Positions 23,579 through 35,851 of a stretch of DNA of 64,000 bases are shown piece by piece; the stretch's first letter is position 1; every line of letters begins with the position of its first letter. The DNA is taken from positions 64,628,755 through 64,692,754 of the forward strand of contig NC_057922.1 in assembly GCF_018873765.1 (NCBI RefSeq), given 5' to 3'. The notes below the pieces were generated by a model, which was not told where the DNA came from, ran no database searches, and worked only from the letters and a program-made list of their open reading frames with translations. A program made the position numbers and the translations under genes. The stretch comes from Telopea speciosissima. Lineage: Eukaryota > Streptophyta > Magnoliopsida > Proteales > Proteaceae.

Positions 23579-23719
23579 GATGTTGTTGATGTTGTTCTCT
23601 GTGCCACAGTGCAGACTGTGCCCAGGCACATGGGGTGGGCGCAGTGACCACCCTGCCCCTTGCACAGGCTGCCCATGTGCCTGGGCGTAGCCTGTGTTGC
23701 GGCACAGAGAACATTCTCC
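23579..23719. mobile_element. GC-rich foldback element, copy b
   Basis: Near-palindromic arms run from GTTCTCTGTGCC at 23594 to GGCACAGAGAAC ending at 23712. Inner matches are GCCCAGGCACATGGGG and CCCATGTGCCTGGGC around a CAGTGACCACCCTGCCCC centre. The element is flanked on both sides by A-homopolymers, which may be its target duplication. It is the best-preserved copy of the family at 18570, 50582 and 54269. The overlapping frames on both strands are a consequence of the palindrome. Confidence 0.8.
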
Positions 23720-23887
23720 ACAAAAAAAAAAAAAGAACTCTTCAATATATTGTGCCATGTGGAAGGGTAATTTGGAAATTTCAATCATTTGGATATCTAG
23801 GCAATTGCCTTTATTGGTCATTTCTCAGATTTCAGATTTAAATTCGATTATACTTCCTTCCATGTATGTCCATCAATCTATGTAGGT

Positions 23888-24329
23888 AGGGATGTAAATG
23901 GATATCCGAAAATCCAAATCTGAATCTGTATCCATTTAGGGAAATCCATATTCGTTGAGAGATATCCGGAAAAAAAATCTGAATACTCCGATAAAAATCC
24001 GTCTGAAAAAAAATCCAAATACTTAATAATAAAAAATTAAGTAAATAATGATCTTGAGGGTTTTTGAAGATTCAACAAGTTCTAGAATATGAGGAGAAGA
24101 GAATCATGATCTAAGAGAGATGGATTGAGAGTGAATAGTATCCACCAGGGGGAGGAAGGTCCAGGTTATACATGGCAGAGATGTAAACAGATGGTTGGAA
24201 ATCCGAATTCAATCAGTATCCGAATCCATCCAAATCCATTTAGAGGTATCCAGATTCGGCCAGGGAATATCCGGATCCGATCACATCCGATCCGTATCCG
24301 AGCCGAATCCAATCCATTTACATCCCCAC
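23888..24329. mobile_element. hAT-type MITE (GGGATGTAAATGG termini)
   Basis: The terminal inverted repeats are AGGGATGTAAATGG and CCATTTACATCCCCAC. A perfect 8-bp duplication, ATGTAGGT, lies at 23880-23887 and 24330-24337. The interior repeats ATCCGAAT/ATCCGGAT-like words. A diverged relative lies at 47958-48233. It has no coding capacity. Confidence 0.88.
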
Positions 24330-24337
24330 ATGTAGGT

Positions 24338-25417
24338 CTCCATAATCGTGAATTTCTCAATGCTTTATTTTGCCACTTGGTAAACTCCGTCTATGCTGAA
24401 ATTTGATATTTGAACAAAGAACCTTGACGCTTTATCTACAAAACTTCAGCCTCATTTGACCTGCCATGTAGAAGAAAGTCTGTGCATACCAAGAAACCCT
24501 TACACTTGTTTTTAATCTAAAATCATTTGTTCATTAAAATAGTTACTCTTTGCAATGAAAGGAGGATATCCATCTTTCTTTTTTCACATCATCTCCTTTT
24601 TCTTTCTCCAACTCGTCTTACCAAAACTCATAACAGCCATTCTCATTCCTTGCTTCATTCAAAATATCGAATCATTCTATTGGGCATTGGTAACAACTAT
24701 AGTTTTTCAATGTATTGACTTTGGCTCTAAACCAATCAGCTGATATTAACTAAATAATGTTGGTACTGTAAAATATAATACCATTTTAATTGAATTTTAA
24801 CATCTCACACTGTAATCTAACCTGGTTAGTTTCTGATTGCAACCAGCCATATCGTTGCTGAAAGGATCATAAACTGTTCTTCAGGGTTAAGCTGGTCCTG
24901 TGATGACAAAGAAGAATGCAATTAGTGTATATATCATTGAGTGAACTCTAAATAGAAATAAACTAGGAACAACCGAAATCGATGCATAATAAGCAATGGG
25001 AAGAAAAGGGGGGTTGGGGGGGGGGGGGTTGAAAAGGGTTAAGGTGAGAATTAAGAATCAGGGTTATTATTTAGCAAGACATAACAGAAAATCCAGTACA
25101 GTCATCCATTTTCCTTTCAGCAAACTTATTAAGCTTACTACATTACAGTACAAGCTTAAAGACCCCCTTCCTAACAAAAAAAAACGTAAGAATTTGCACA
25201 ACTTATTATCTCCATCCCAACCATCAACCATAAAACCAGTGTGAAGCAAATCTCTGAACAGATCAACTAATCATACAGGATCCTCACCAGCCTACACTAT
25301 ACAGACAAATCCGGTGGATCAACTCCAGCAGTTTGGGTCCCACTTTGGGCTTAAAACAGAAAAATATTAGACACAACAACAACAACAACAACAACAACAA
25401 CATGTGACACGAGGAGG
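24338..25417. other. Intergenic DNA and 3' end of the WEB1-like gene
   Basis: It contains the 3' untranslated region of the minus-strand WEB1-like gene nearest 25417, a (CAA)n microsatellite at about 25375-25401, and a G-rich homopolymer block at about 25006-25029. The TTTGATATTTGAACAAAGAAC block near 24400 recurs in diverged form at 52970 and 53145. No gene is supported. Confidence 0.5.
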
Positions 25418-28400
25418 TTATGACTTTGATGATCGTTGCTTCGTCTTGGACAGAAACATGATGATCCGTGGAAACAGTGATCTCCTCTTCTTCTTCACAA
25501 TCTTAACTTCTTGAGTAGAATCAGTGTCCAAGTCATTTCTGGGTACAAAGGCCTTTGGGATTGGTACATGATGCAAAGGCGCAGCAGCCTCTGCCTCTCT
25601 GATGAAACTCTTTTGTTCTCTCAAATCCTCAAAGCTCATCCTTGGACTCCTTGCAGGGTTTACAACCCCTTCACCAGTGCCACCAGCTTTACGCCGCTGT
25701 TCATGATCAGCTCTCCACTTCCTCAACTGTTGCTCTACTCCCAGCTTCCCTTCCTTGGCCTTCTCAGCCCTCTCTGTTGCATTTTTCAATGCTTCCTTCC
25801 TCACCGCCATCTCCTTGTTCACTTCTTCCAATTTTTCCAAGCTCCTAAACTCAGACTCCTTGGCCACTTCTATGTGGGAAATAGCTGCTGCTACCCTCAC
25901 GTTGGCCTGCTCCTCAGCCTCATGCGCCTTCTTGCTAAGGGCATAATAGTCCTCTAAAGAAAGTGTCACTCCAGCACTGACATCTTCACCGTCATTACTT
26001 CTGGTTGATTCACTCTCCTGCAATGCTTTGACTGCTGCAAGTGCCAACCTCTCTGATGCCCTGGCAGCTTCGATCTCCTTCCTTGCTGCATGTAATCTGA
26101 TCTCTGTGGTAGTTATGCCAGCCTTGGCTAGCTCAGCTTCCTCCTTGGCCTTTCTCAGTTCTTCAAGGGCAGATTGAGCGAGAGATTTGGCCTGATCTGC
26201 TTCTTGAGCTGCTTGCTGTAGCTGTTTGGGCAGCTCCACCATCTTCTCCCTGGCTTCCTTCTCCTTCATTTGAACAAGAGCCAATTCAGATTGAGTTCTA
26301 TTCACCTCTGCCTCAAAAGAGGCAACAGCAATTGATGCCATTCCTTCTCTCTGCTTAATGGCGGCAAGAGCTGACTTTTCCCTTTCAAGTTCTGACTTGA
26401 GAGACAATGCTGCAACCCTCAAACAATTTACTTCTGCAGTTGCTTTTTCAATGTTGATCTTCATATCCTCAAGCTCTTTCTTTGCCGAAGCTACTGCCAA
26501 TTCTGCATCTGAATGAGTTGTCTTCATCGAGTCTCCTAACTCACCTGGCGAATTTCCTTTTTCCTCACAAGCTTCCTGGTTCAAGTTGGCTTCCATATAA
26601 GCTGCTAATTCAACTTTTAGACTGAGCAGCAAGGTAGATGCAGTATCTAGTTTTGATTTGAGATCCTTCGCTGACAGCATTTGCTGGTTCAGTCTCCGTA
26701 GCTCCTCTTCTGCCTCTTTCTGTTCCTTCTCCCAATTGAGATAATCTTGCTCTGTGGCCATGGCTGCTCCAATTCTGTGCTCCTCTGCCTCTAAATGTGC
26801 AGCATGGGCAGATTCCAAAGCTTCTTTTGCTGCAATCAAATCTAGTGTCAGATCCTCTACTGTCTTCTCAACTTCCTTGGAGGCAGAAACAGCCTCCTCA
26901 GCTCTCTTTACAGCCACATCCTTCTCAGTAACTAAAGAAGCATACTCCCCCTTCAATGATTCCAACTCATCTTTCACAGATTTCAGCTCTGCAACTGCAG
27001 CTGCATACCTTTCTTTGGCAACCTCAAGTTGTGCCTTGGCAGCAACACTCGCGTCATCAGCAATTCCTTGCTCCATTTCTTCAAACCTGAGCCTGGCAAG
27101 TTCAGAGTCCTGTTTTGCTTGGTGCTCTTCAGTTTGTGCCCTTTCTAGGTTAAGCTTCAGTTGTTCTATGAGCCTCTTCATGCTATCGAGCTCCTTTAGT
27201 ACTTGGGTTTTTGCATCTTCAGCAGCCTCAGACTGTTTCCTGTATTCAGGAATCTCTTCTTTTGCACTCTCAAGTTCTTCTTCTACATGCTTGTGCCTCT
27301 GCAAAGCCAAAGATAAAATTTAAGATTCTCTCTATTAAATAGAGATAGTGGAACCCACTGAAAATGTGGGCATTGATTTGGAAACTTTTGTTTTGATAAT
27401 TTGGGCACAAACTCCTAACTAAAAGGCTAGTGACCATGCAAAATCAGAAGTACCCCTCATACGATTGTTATGGTAACACATCAGTCTTCTCATTGAAAAA
27501 GTCACCTCATTATCAAAAGCAGGGAGTTTTCCATATCAATGTCCTGAAGTTATCATAACAGGTGAAAGCATATAGTCTAAGCTATATTAAGTAGCTACAG
27601 GATAGGAAATCAAATCCCTAGTCCGATTGCCTGGATTTGAATCTGCAAAACATGACATAAGAGTCTTATGTTGATGGTGCATGATACAATTTGGGTCCAG
27701 AAGAGGAAAGAGTAGGTGATACTTCTTTTTTTTTTCTCCCTTTTTATTCTTAAGATAAAAGTGAAATATCTAGTATTATTTCCACCAATATTTTTATAAA
27801 TTTAAAAAACACTTAATGAATCATAATTCCATTGGGATCACCTACATGGTTTGCTTTCTTAGAGACCAATCTAAATTAATGAAGATAAAATTAAAATGTA
27901 TTAGGTATCTGAAAAGAAGAAAGTAACCCCATCCAAGAGAGATCTTATACCTCAACAGTCTGGATTTTATGGGCTTTCCAATCAACAATTCCTCCGAATT
28001 TTGAAACAGCTTGTTTGACAGATTCAAAAGGTGCTGCAGTATCAACAAGGCCTCTGTATACATCAACCCGTTTTACATGCGGAGAAGCATCAAGATGCTC
28101 TGGTCCTTTATTACCAATGTTTGCATCCTTTGCCAGTGGCCGACTGAGCTCATGAGATGGCCCAACATGATGATCATTTTGAGAGTCCTTTCCTTCACCA
28201 GAGGAAATATAAGGTATTGATACATTGTTATCCTGATCAGCAATGCTAACAGAACTGCAGTCTGCAGATTGCTTTGAAGCATCACCAGGTTGTGCTTCTG
28301 AGGGTTCAGGTACCACCTCATCTTCTTTGGACTCTATCGTTTCTGGACCTGTTGCTGAACAATCAGAAGTATTTTGCAGAAATCCCATGTTAGAATATTC

Positions 28401-28916
28401 TTTCACAGAGAGCTAGTGGCTATACTGTGCTTCTAAGCAACCTGTTACAGTTTGCTTACCTTTTGAGCATTCTGTTTGTGGATTCTCTTCTGGACTAAGT
28501 GAAACCTGGGAAGGTACTGGGTGATCAGAAGCATCCAGCACCATTGCTATAGCAGAATCTTTTGTCTCAGTGCTTTGATGGTTAGGTTCTGTTTTGGGGG
28601 TATCTGACAAAGAACAAAATGGAATAGCTTCTGAGGTCGCCGCTGCAGTTTCCTGAACTTTAGGCTCTAATGTTCCTAGATTCCCTTCTGGAAGAAGTGA
28701 ATCCTGGCTCGGAGCTCGAGAATCAGACCCATCTTGTATAACTGCTATTTCAGAATCTTCTACCACATTGCTCAGATGATCAGGCTCTACTTGTTCATTA
28801 GCAACTTGGGTTATCGGAACTTTCAGTTCACTGTGTTCACCGTCTTGCGAAGCTAATGGCTGTGATGTAGAAGATTCAGGAGGAAAATTTTCCCTCACAG
28901 TATTTGTTTCCTCCAT
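25418..28916 (-). CDS. WEB1: WEB1-like coiled-coil protein (chloroplast photorelocation family)
   Basis: Three coding exons on the minus strand: 28916-28460, 28399-27951 and 27298-25418, giving 928 residues. Borders are GT-AG and phases agree. The N-terminal 250 residues are acidic, Ser/Thr-rich and probably disordered. Then comes the family signature [20 protein letters not shown] with HKIQTVE, split by the last intron before [11 protein letters not shown] coiled coil of about 500 residues (heptads rich in Ala, Glu and Lys) follows, ending in a basic tail with [19 protein letters not shown]. Arabidopsis WEB1 (807 residues) pairs with PMI2 in the cytoplasm to control the speed of light-driven chloroplast movement. 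This protein is longer mainly at the N-terminus. It could be a WEL paralogue instead. The start at 28916 is the first ATG after a good acceptor (TTTACTTTTAG, 28970-28960), implying an untranslated upstream exon. Confidence 0.92.
27299..27950 (-). other. Last intron of the WEB1-like gene
   Basis: A 652-bp phase-0 intron on the minus strand, donor GTATAAG next to 27951 and acceptor TTTGCAG ending at 27299. It is AT-rich. No embedded gene or element is recognised. Confidence 0.8.
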
Positions 28917-28959
28917 AGACTTTGGTGCTAAGTAGTCCCCTGTGAGTACTTTAAATCTA

Positions 28960-29557
28960 CTAAAAGTAAACAAAACTATGTTAGTAGATAGCGATCACAG
29001 GATTCTCCACCCATCTCCCCAGAAACAACAGGTTTAAGATTCTAGTGCATTTATTTGAGATGAGGAAAACATCCATTGAAGCATCTTAACCAAAACCACA
29101 GAAACTTAATAGGGCGATAGATCTCTAATCAGAAGTTAAATAAAAAGAAATGGAAAATAAAAGGGAAAAATAATGGAAGATAGTACTGGGAACTATCATA
29201 TCATTATGCTCATTGACTTGAAAGAAATTCTAAGGAGATTTCTCGTAGAGAAAATTAAAAGACAATTATTTTCGTTACATTTCTTTTTGTTTGATTTTAC
29301 AGAAAACATGTTGACATTAGAACAAATTTAAGAAGTTATAGCCGCATTTCCCAAAGGATAATTTTTCACATAATTGTGGTTCATTTACTTTATTTTCCTT
29401 TTCTTCCCATTGGCATTTCAATCATATCTGCTTTGAATGAAGAAAAGAATTTGTTAAGAATTTTAAACAACAAAAAAATGAATAAAGGATGGAAGTGACT
29501 CCAAACAGAGCAAAGCAAGTTAGATTGAGATAAATATGCACAATATAGAGAGCACAT
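28960..29557 (-). other. Upstream of the WEB1-like start: intron or 5' flank
   Basis: On the minus strand, a CTAAC branch-like site and TTTACTTTTAG acceptor precede the ATG-containing exon, which begins at 28959. This region is therefore probably the downstream end of an intron in the 5' untranslated region. It is AT-rich. The retrotransposon nest begins at 29558. Confidence 0.5.
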
Positions 29558-29819
29558 TGTTAAGATGTGCGTATAGTACTGCAGGGGTATACTTGTTATT
29601 CACAGTAGTAATCTGTTTTAGTTGTTTTTATTGTTCAGTTTCTATCTATCGCAAGGACTGAAGGGAAATATTTTCCTCGCAATCTTGTAATCCTTTTTAC
29701 CCTGATATAATATGTTGAAAGGACTGCCGCAGGACATGTACTGTCTTTCTCTCTTGCAGCAGTCTCTTTTCTCTCTTCTTCACTCTTAGTTCTGGTTTCC
29801 TGTTTCTGATATTGTTTCA
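29558..29819 (+). repeat. 5' LTR of outer Copia element
   Basis: The LTR begins TGTTAAGATGTG and ends GATATTGTTTCA, giving TG...CA borders and 262 bp. It is followed directly by TGGTATCAGAGCC (29820-29832), the primer-binding site of many plant Copia elements. A TGATATAATATG stretch near 29700 may serve as its TATA region. No second copy of this LTR is found in the window. Confidence 0.82.
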
Positions 29820-29832
29820 TGGTATCAGAGCC

Positions 29833-30561
29833 AGGTTTAATCATTGCTTGCATTATTCTTTCTCTGTTCTGAAAGAATCTATTTAGATTTTCCTCTTGTG
29901 GTGTGCAGGCACCTATTACTGCAACTTTCTATTATGAAGACCTAGTTTATATCAATGAAAAACTAGGATTTCCTTTGTTTATGCTATCTACATGACAGAG
30001 ATTTACTGCAAAATAGATTTCATGGAGTTATCTGAGTTTTTATCTGGCCATTAATTTATCTGAGTTTTTAGGGGATTAATGGGACTGGTAAGGTTCTTCG
30101 ATCCAAATTTATGGCTGATCCAAGCCTCTCTCCTATTAACTACAATGTACACTGCAGGAAATCACTCATGCGATACTCTGTTTTGGGTTTTTTGACAGAA
30201 TCGACTTCTAGTTTTAATTTGCATCTGACCTTCAGATTACCTCAAGATTTTAGGGCATTGTCGGCCCTCTTTGTAAGGTCCTTGGACCTTGATTTGGTGT
30301 CAATCTGACACCTGGATATACTGTTATCAACAATCACCCAAATTCTGGGTTTTCAGTTTTCAGAATTGACTCCTTTTGTTGATAGATTTTGAACCTTCAT
30401 CATGTAAGTGTGAAATTGTGGGGTTTGTATCCCCAATTTCCGTGCTATATATCTCCACGCATGGAATTGACTCCTATTGATTTTTGGCGAACTATTACTT
30501 GCTGGTCAGAGATGTTCTTTCCTGGCATTATCGATTTCTCAGTGAAGAGTTGCCGTTGTGC
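29833..30561 (+). other. Leader of the outer Copia element
   Basis: Untranslated sequence between the primer-binding site and the gag start codon (ATGGCTGATCCC at 30562). The few short frames here show no known domain. This is a normal location and length for a plant Copia leader. Confidence 0.6.
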
Positions 30562-30591
30562 ATGATGGCTGATCCCAAACCTACTGTGGAC

Positions 30592-30815
30592 TGTTAACAG
30601 AAATTCAAATTCAAAATTTTGAACCTCCGATTGACTAGGTCATACCTTATCATTGGTTGTAACAATATTTTCCAACTGTTCGTGTTTATCTCCATGTAAC
30701 AGCCTGTGGTTATCTACATGTAACAGCAACGTGTAAAACACAAATATTTAAATACAAAGTGCAGCCCAATCATGATGGGTATGCAAGAGTTCAAACTCAT
30801 TCTTGTATCTTCACA
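30592..30815 (+). repeat. 5' LTR of inner Copia element
   Basis: It begins TGTTAACAGAAATTC and ends GTATCTTCACA, 224 bp. It matches 35852-36079 throughout, apart from a missing GGAA and a few substitutions. TATTTAAATAC near 30747 is a plausible TATA region. Confidence 0.93.
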
Positions 30816-30852
30816 TGGTATCATTCGACAGTAATACAATCCGGGTATCCTA

Positions 30853-33800
30853 ATGTCAACTTCATCATCCTCTGTTTCCTCTACTCTACCTTCCACGATG
30901 ACCACTGCTTCCGTAAATTCTTCTACTGTGCAACACCATCTCACCCTTAAACTGACCACCGATAACTTTCTTCTTAGGAAAACCCAGCTGCTACCCCTCC
31001 TTCGCAGCCAAGACCTGATCGGTTTTATAGATGGTAGTCATGCTTGCCCATCTAGAACATACATTCCCCCTGGTGCTACAGACGCTGTTCCAAACCCAGA
31101 ATATGCCGATCGGATATGGAAAGATCAATTGGTGTTAAGCTGGATAATTGCATCTCTATCCTCTGATGTCTTGCCCTATGTGGTTGGACTCACTACAGCT
31201 TCTGAGGTTTGACAAGCTCTCCAAACTGCATTTGGCACCCTTTCTCATACCAGTGTGCTACAACTTCATATGCACCTTCAAAATACCTCAAAAGGGGACA
31301 AGTCCATCTCTGCTTATCTCCGAGAAGTCAAGTACATATCTGATCAGTTGGTCGCTGCCAACCGACCCCTTGCACTTGAGCAGCTCAATGCTATCATTTT
31401 TCGCAATCTCGGCAACGACTTCAATGATATCGTGGCTGCCTTTGCCACTCGTGCTGATCCAGTTCCATTCCATGAGCTCCATCGACTTTTAATTAGTCAC
31501 GAGCTATGGATGAAATCTGCTCAGGTAGCGATTGAGGCAAACTTGACTCAATTACCATCCTCTGCTGCATCATCAGTTACACCACCACCGAATCAGCAAC
31601 AATCAACTAATCAAGCCCCTGCTGCCCCACCCACCTACAAACGAGGCAATAACCAAGGAAACAAGAGATGGGAATGCTGCCAGATTTGCAGTAAATTCAA
31701 CCATACTACAAACAAATGCTGTTTCAGATACAACAGCTCCGCCAATGCAACCTCTTCTCCATCTGCAAATATGGCTGGCATCCTTCCAACTCCAACCCTA
31801 CCGATGGTTGACTGGTTCCAAGACACTGCCGCAATCCATCACATAACACCTGATGTCTCCAACCTGCAGGTGTCGAGCAACTACAATGGTAATGAGAAAC
31901 TTCGTGTTGGTAATGGTGTTGGGTTACAAATCAGCCGTATTGGTTCTTCCAAATTTCTTTCTCCATCTCAATCTCCTTTCCAACTCTCCAATATATTGCA
32001 TGTGCCAGATATAACTAAAAACTTATTGTCTGTGCATCAATTCACAAAGGAAAATAACTGTTTCTTTGTATTTCACTCCTTCCATTTTATTGTGAAGGAC
32101 CAGGTGACCAAACTACCGGTGCTCCAAGGCATGCTTAAGGACGGGCTGTACCAGATGAAGGGCTTCTACAACCATACTCCTCCAACCGCCAACAATGTCC
32201 AACTCGACTCTACTTCTACTGCAGATCTGTGGCATGCCCGCCTAGGACATCCACACCCTAGAACTATGCGAACATTGTTCCACAACCATCCACTGCCCAG
32301 CCAGTCATTCACAGTGCATAAATGCCCTTCATGCTTCTTAGGCAAATCACAATGCATTTCTCTACCAATACCAGGCAGCATCAGCGACTCACCTTTACAG
32401 TTAATCTTCAGTGATGTATGGGGACCATCTCCTATGTCTTCTACTACTGGCCACTAGTATTTTTTAATATTTATTGATGACTATTCAAAATTTACATGGT
32501 TTTATCCAATGTCTAACCGTTCTTCAGTTCCAGCCTTTTTTGAGCAATTTAAATTAATGGTTGAAAAACAATTTTCATTACCCATTAAAGCTTTTCAATT
32601 GGACTGGGGTGGGGAATACCAAAAACTGAATCAGTCTCTCCTAAAATATGGGATTACACATTGGGTGGCCTGCCTACATACTCACGAGCAAAACGGTGCT
32701 GCCGAAAGGAAAATCCGTCACATAGTTGATACGGGTTTGACCTTACTTGCTCACGCTTCCTTGCCATTAAAATACTGGTCCTATAATTTTGAAACTGCCG
32801 TATACTCCATAAATAGAACGCCTACTCCACTAGTACAAAACCTCTCCAGATTTCACCGTCTTTTCAAAACCAAACCAGATTACTCTTTTGCCAAGGTGTT
32901 TGGATGTGCTGTGTATCCCCTATTACGACCTTACAATTCTCACAAATTTGCTTTAAGGTCTGCCACTTGTGTGTTCCTTGAATATTCACCAATGCATCAT
33001 AGCTATAGGTGTTTCGATCCAAAAATAGGCTGCATTTATATAGCACGGCACTGTAACTTCATAGAAACCCAATTCACTTTGCTGCATTATCTAACCACTC
33101 ACCACAACAGCAACCAAACGTTGATCCTTGGTTAACGCTATCGACATCTGGTACATCCCAACCTGGCATGGAAGAAGTGCCAAGAAACCAATCTGGTCAA
33201 CAACAACAACCTCCACCACCATCTCTTATTCGATCAGTTGCAACCACTTCACCAGCTTGAAACCTGCGGCTGTGATGTCACCCCTCCTCATAACTCTGCT
33301 ATTGTTTCCTGCAGGTATTGCACCATCAAGTAACTCACAATCTCAGCCTGCGTTGGAGAATGCAATACCGGTTCAGCCACAGAGAACACATACTATGCAG
33401 CTCAGGCCACATCCAAGGTCTTCTACTAGATACCCATTACCCTCGGCCCACTTATCAGAGTGCCAGACAGAAATTGAGCCCACATGTGATATTGAGGCTA
33501 ACAAACACACACACTGGAGAGAGGCAATGCAACAGGAATTAAATGCATTATTAAAAAATGGGACGTGGTCCCTTGTTCCATCTACACCAAGCCAGCATGT
33601 AGTAGGATGCAAATGGGTTTTCCGCATCAAGCGAAAAGTAGATGGTACGATGGAGCGGTACAAGGCACGCTTGGTCATCAAAGGATACAATCAACAAGAA
33701 GGCATTGACTACACACAAACTTTCAGCCCGGTAGTGAAGCCTACCACTATCCGCATCATCTTGTCACTGGCTGTGACTAACAAATGGGATCTCTGTCAAC

Positions 33801-34969
33801 TTGATGTAAATAATGCATTTTACATGGTGTGCTCAACGAGACAGTCTACATGACCCAACCAACGGGTTTCATAGATCCATCAAACCCAACTCATGTCTGC
33901 AAGCTCGACAAGTCTCTATACGGTTTAAAACAAGCACCACGTGCTTGGTTTCAGCGCCTCAGCACCTTGTTGGTCTCTTTGGGTTTTGAAGGATAAAAAA
34001 CAGACACATCATTATTCATTTTAAAACGGGGGAATCAATGTATCTACATTCTCGTCTACATTGATGATATTATCATCACTGAATCAAATTCCGTTGCAGT
34101 TCAACAAACAATTGAAGCCTTACAAAAGGAATTTGGAATTTGTGATCTAGGAGGCCTACACTAAAGTCCAGTCTCATCCTCAAGGCTTACTACTTTGTCA
34201 ACAAAAGTATGTTACGGATCTACTCAAGCGAACTGGAATGGATGGCGTTAAAGTGTTAAACACTTAAACCTGTTCATATGCCAATGGCCACTGGTACACG
34301 CCTATCTCTCAACACGGGTAACATTCTATCAGATGCAACATTGCAACCCTATACCAAAGGACAATCGGTGCACTCCAGTATGCCACACTGACAAGACCAG
34401 ATATTGCCTACTCTGTTAACAAAGTTTGTCAATTTTTAAAGGCTCCTACAGATTCACACTGGCAGGCCGTAAAACGAATACTTCGGTATCTTAAAGAGAT
34501 AGTTACACATGGCCTTCTCATTTCCAAGTCTTCCAATCACAACATAATTGCATACAATGATGCTGATTGGGCGGGGTGTCCAGATGATCGAAAATCAATG
34601 GGAGGATATGCTGTTTTTCTTGGTGACAATCTAGTATTATGGACTGCATGTAAACAAACTACGATAGCACGCTCGTCCACCAAGTCAAAATATCGTGCCA
34701 TCGCGAATGCAACCGCAAAGATAATTTGGCTAAACTCCCTGCTACAAGAATTGGGAGTAATGATTAAAGACCCACAAGTCCTATGGTGTGACAATTTGGG
34801 TGCTACATATCTCACTGCAAATCCATTGTTTCATGCTAGAACAAAGCATATCGACGTGGATTTTCACTTCGTGCGCCAAATGGTCGCACAGAAGAAGCTG
34901 GAGGTGCGGTTCCTATCTACAACAGATCAGCTAGCAGATTTTTTTACCAAGCTGCTATCACACCCATAG
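30853..34969 (+). pseudogene. Inner Copia gag-pol, degenerate
   Basis: The order is Copia-type: gag (30853-31600), zinc knuckle CQICSKFNHTTNKC, a protease with an atypical WFQDTAA (usually D-S/T-G-A), GAG-pre-integrase (LWHARLGHPH), integrase (IDDYSKFTWFY to HEQNGAAERK), reverse transcriptase (CKWVFRIKRK, YIDDIIIT) and RNase H (ADWAGCPDD to [14 protein letters not shown]). Breaks are a TGA at 31210-31212 in gag, a TAG at 32455-32457 before the integrase core, frame changes near 33130 and 33830, and further stops near 33995 and 34163. The last frame ends at the border of the inserted hAT element. It cannot encode a working polyprotein. Confidence 0.92.
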
Positions 34970-35777
34970 TTGTTACGGCGTCATGGCGATCCAAGTCGGT
35001 GGAGGGGTGTCACGTCGATATATCGACATGTCGCCCGCCATGGCGTTGCCATGGCGAGCATGTCGTTGCCATGGCGAGCATGTCGACCATGTTTTATTTT
35101 TTATTTTCTCTATTTTTAATGGTTTAATAGATGTATACTCAAGCCATGTTTTATTTTTTCTCTATTGTTTCTCAAGTTTTAAGGATGGAAAGGGTTTTGA
35201 TTTAATGACTAAGGGTAAACTTGGAGGGATGTGTAAAGTATGGACAAAGGGGAATAAAAGAAGAGAAGGGTACTTCAGGAAAAAGGAAAAAATAAGGGTT
35301 TGTAATAACCCACGATCGGATTTATGGTTATCTTCAACCTGGGACGGAAAAAGGCAAAGTATGAAGGAGATAACTCCTTCAACTCTTCTCGGTCCAGTCT
35401 AAACCTTCAAGCAAAGCATCGCCACATCATGTTCTATCAATTCCAGCAAGAGCTCATCACAGAAATCAACTAAGCAAGGAGTATTTAATTCCTGGAATCA
35501 GATCTGGCGACTTCTTAGTTGCAAAACAGAGACAGAGAGACAGGAAGAAGAAATCGAAGAGGGAAAGAGAGACAAGAAGAAGAAATCAAAGAGGGAAAGA
35601 AGAAATAAAGAAGAAATCGAAGAGGGAAAGAAGAAATAAAAAAGAAATCGACGAGGGAAGGCAGAAATCGAAGAGGGAAAGAGAGATAGGAAGAAGAAAT
35701 CAAAGGATGCCATGGCGTAGGTCGCCATGCAGGCTTCTCCAGCGCCAAGACGCCATGGCGACGCCATGACAACTATG
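34965..35777. mobile_element. hAT-like element inserted in the inner Copia RNase H end
   Basis: The termini CATAGTTGTTACGGCGTCAT and (other strand) CATAGTTGTCATGGCGTCGC form an inverted repeat. The flanking octamers ATCACACC (34957-34964) and ATCACATC (35778-35785) match at seven of eight bases. Beyond the right border the Copia frame resumes for a Pro/Ser-rich C-terminal tail up to the polypurine tract, which supports a true insertion. The interior has repeated CCATGGCGAGCATGTC units near 35045-35090 and a GAAGAAATCGAAGAGGGAAA tandem stretch at about 35540-35700. No transposase is evident. Confidence 0.75.
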
Positions 35778-35851
35778 ATCACATCAACGGTTTGATTTAT
35801 TGAGATCCAAGCTGAAGATCTGCGATAGCCCCTCTTCATCTTGAGGGGGGC

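Noticed and set aside
26754-27323. 189-residue Ser/Ala-rich frame on the + strand
   Set aside because: It is the antisense shadow of the WEB1-like coiled-coil exon; GCx/AAx-rich codons on one strand give Ser/Ala-rich open frames on the other.
29820-29832. tRNA-related gene
   Set aside because: TGGTATCAGAGCC is the Copia primer-binding site complementary to initiator tRNA-Met; no cloverleaf is present around it.
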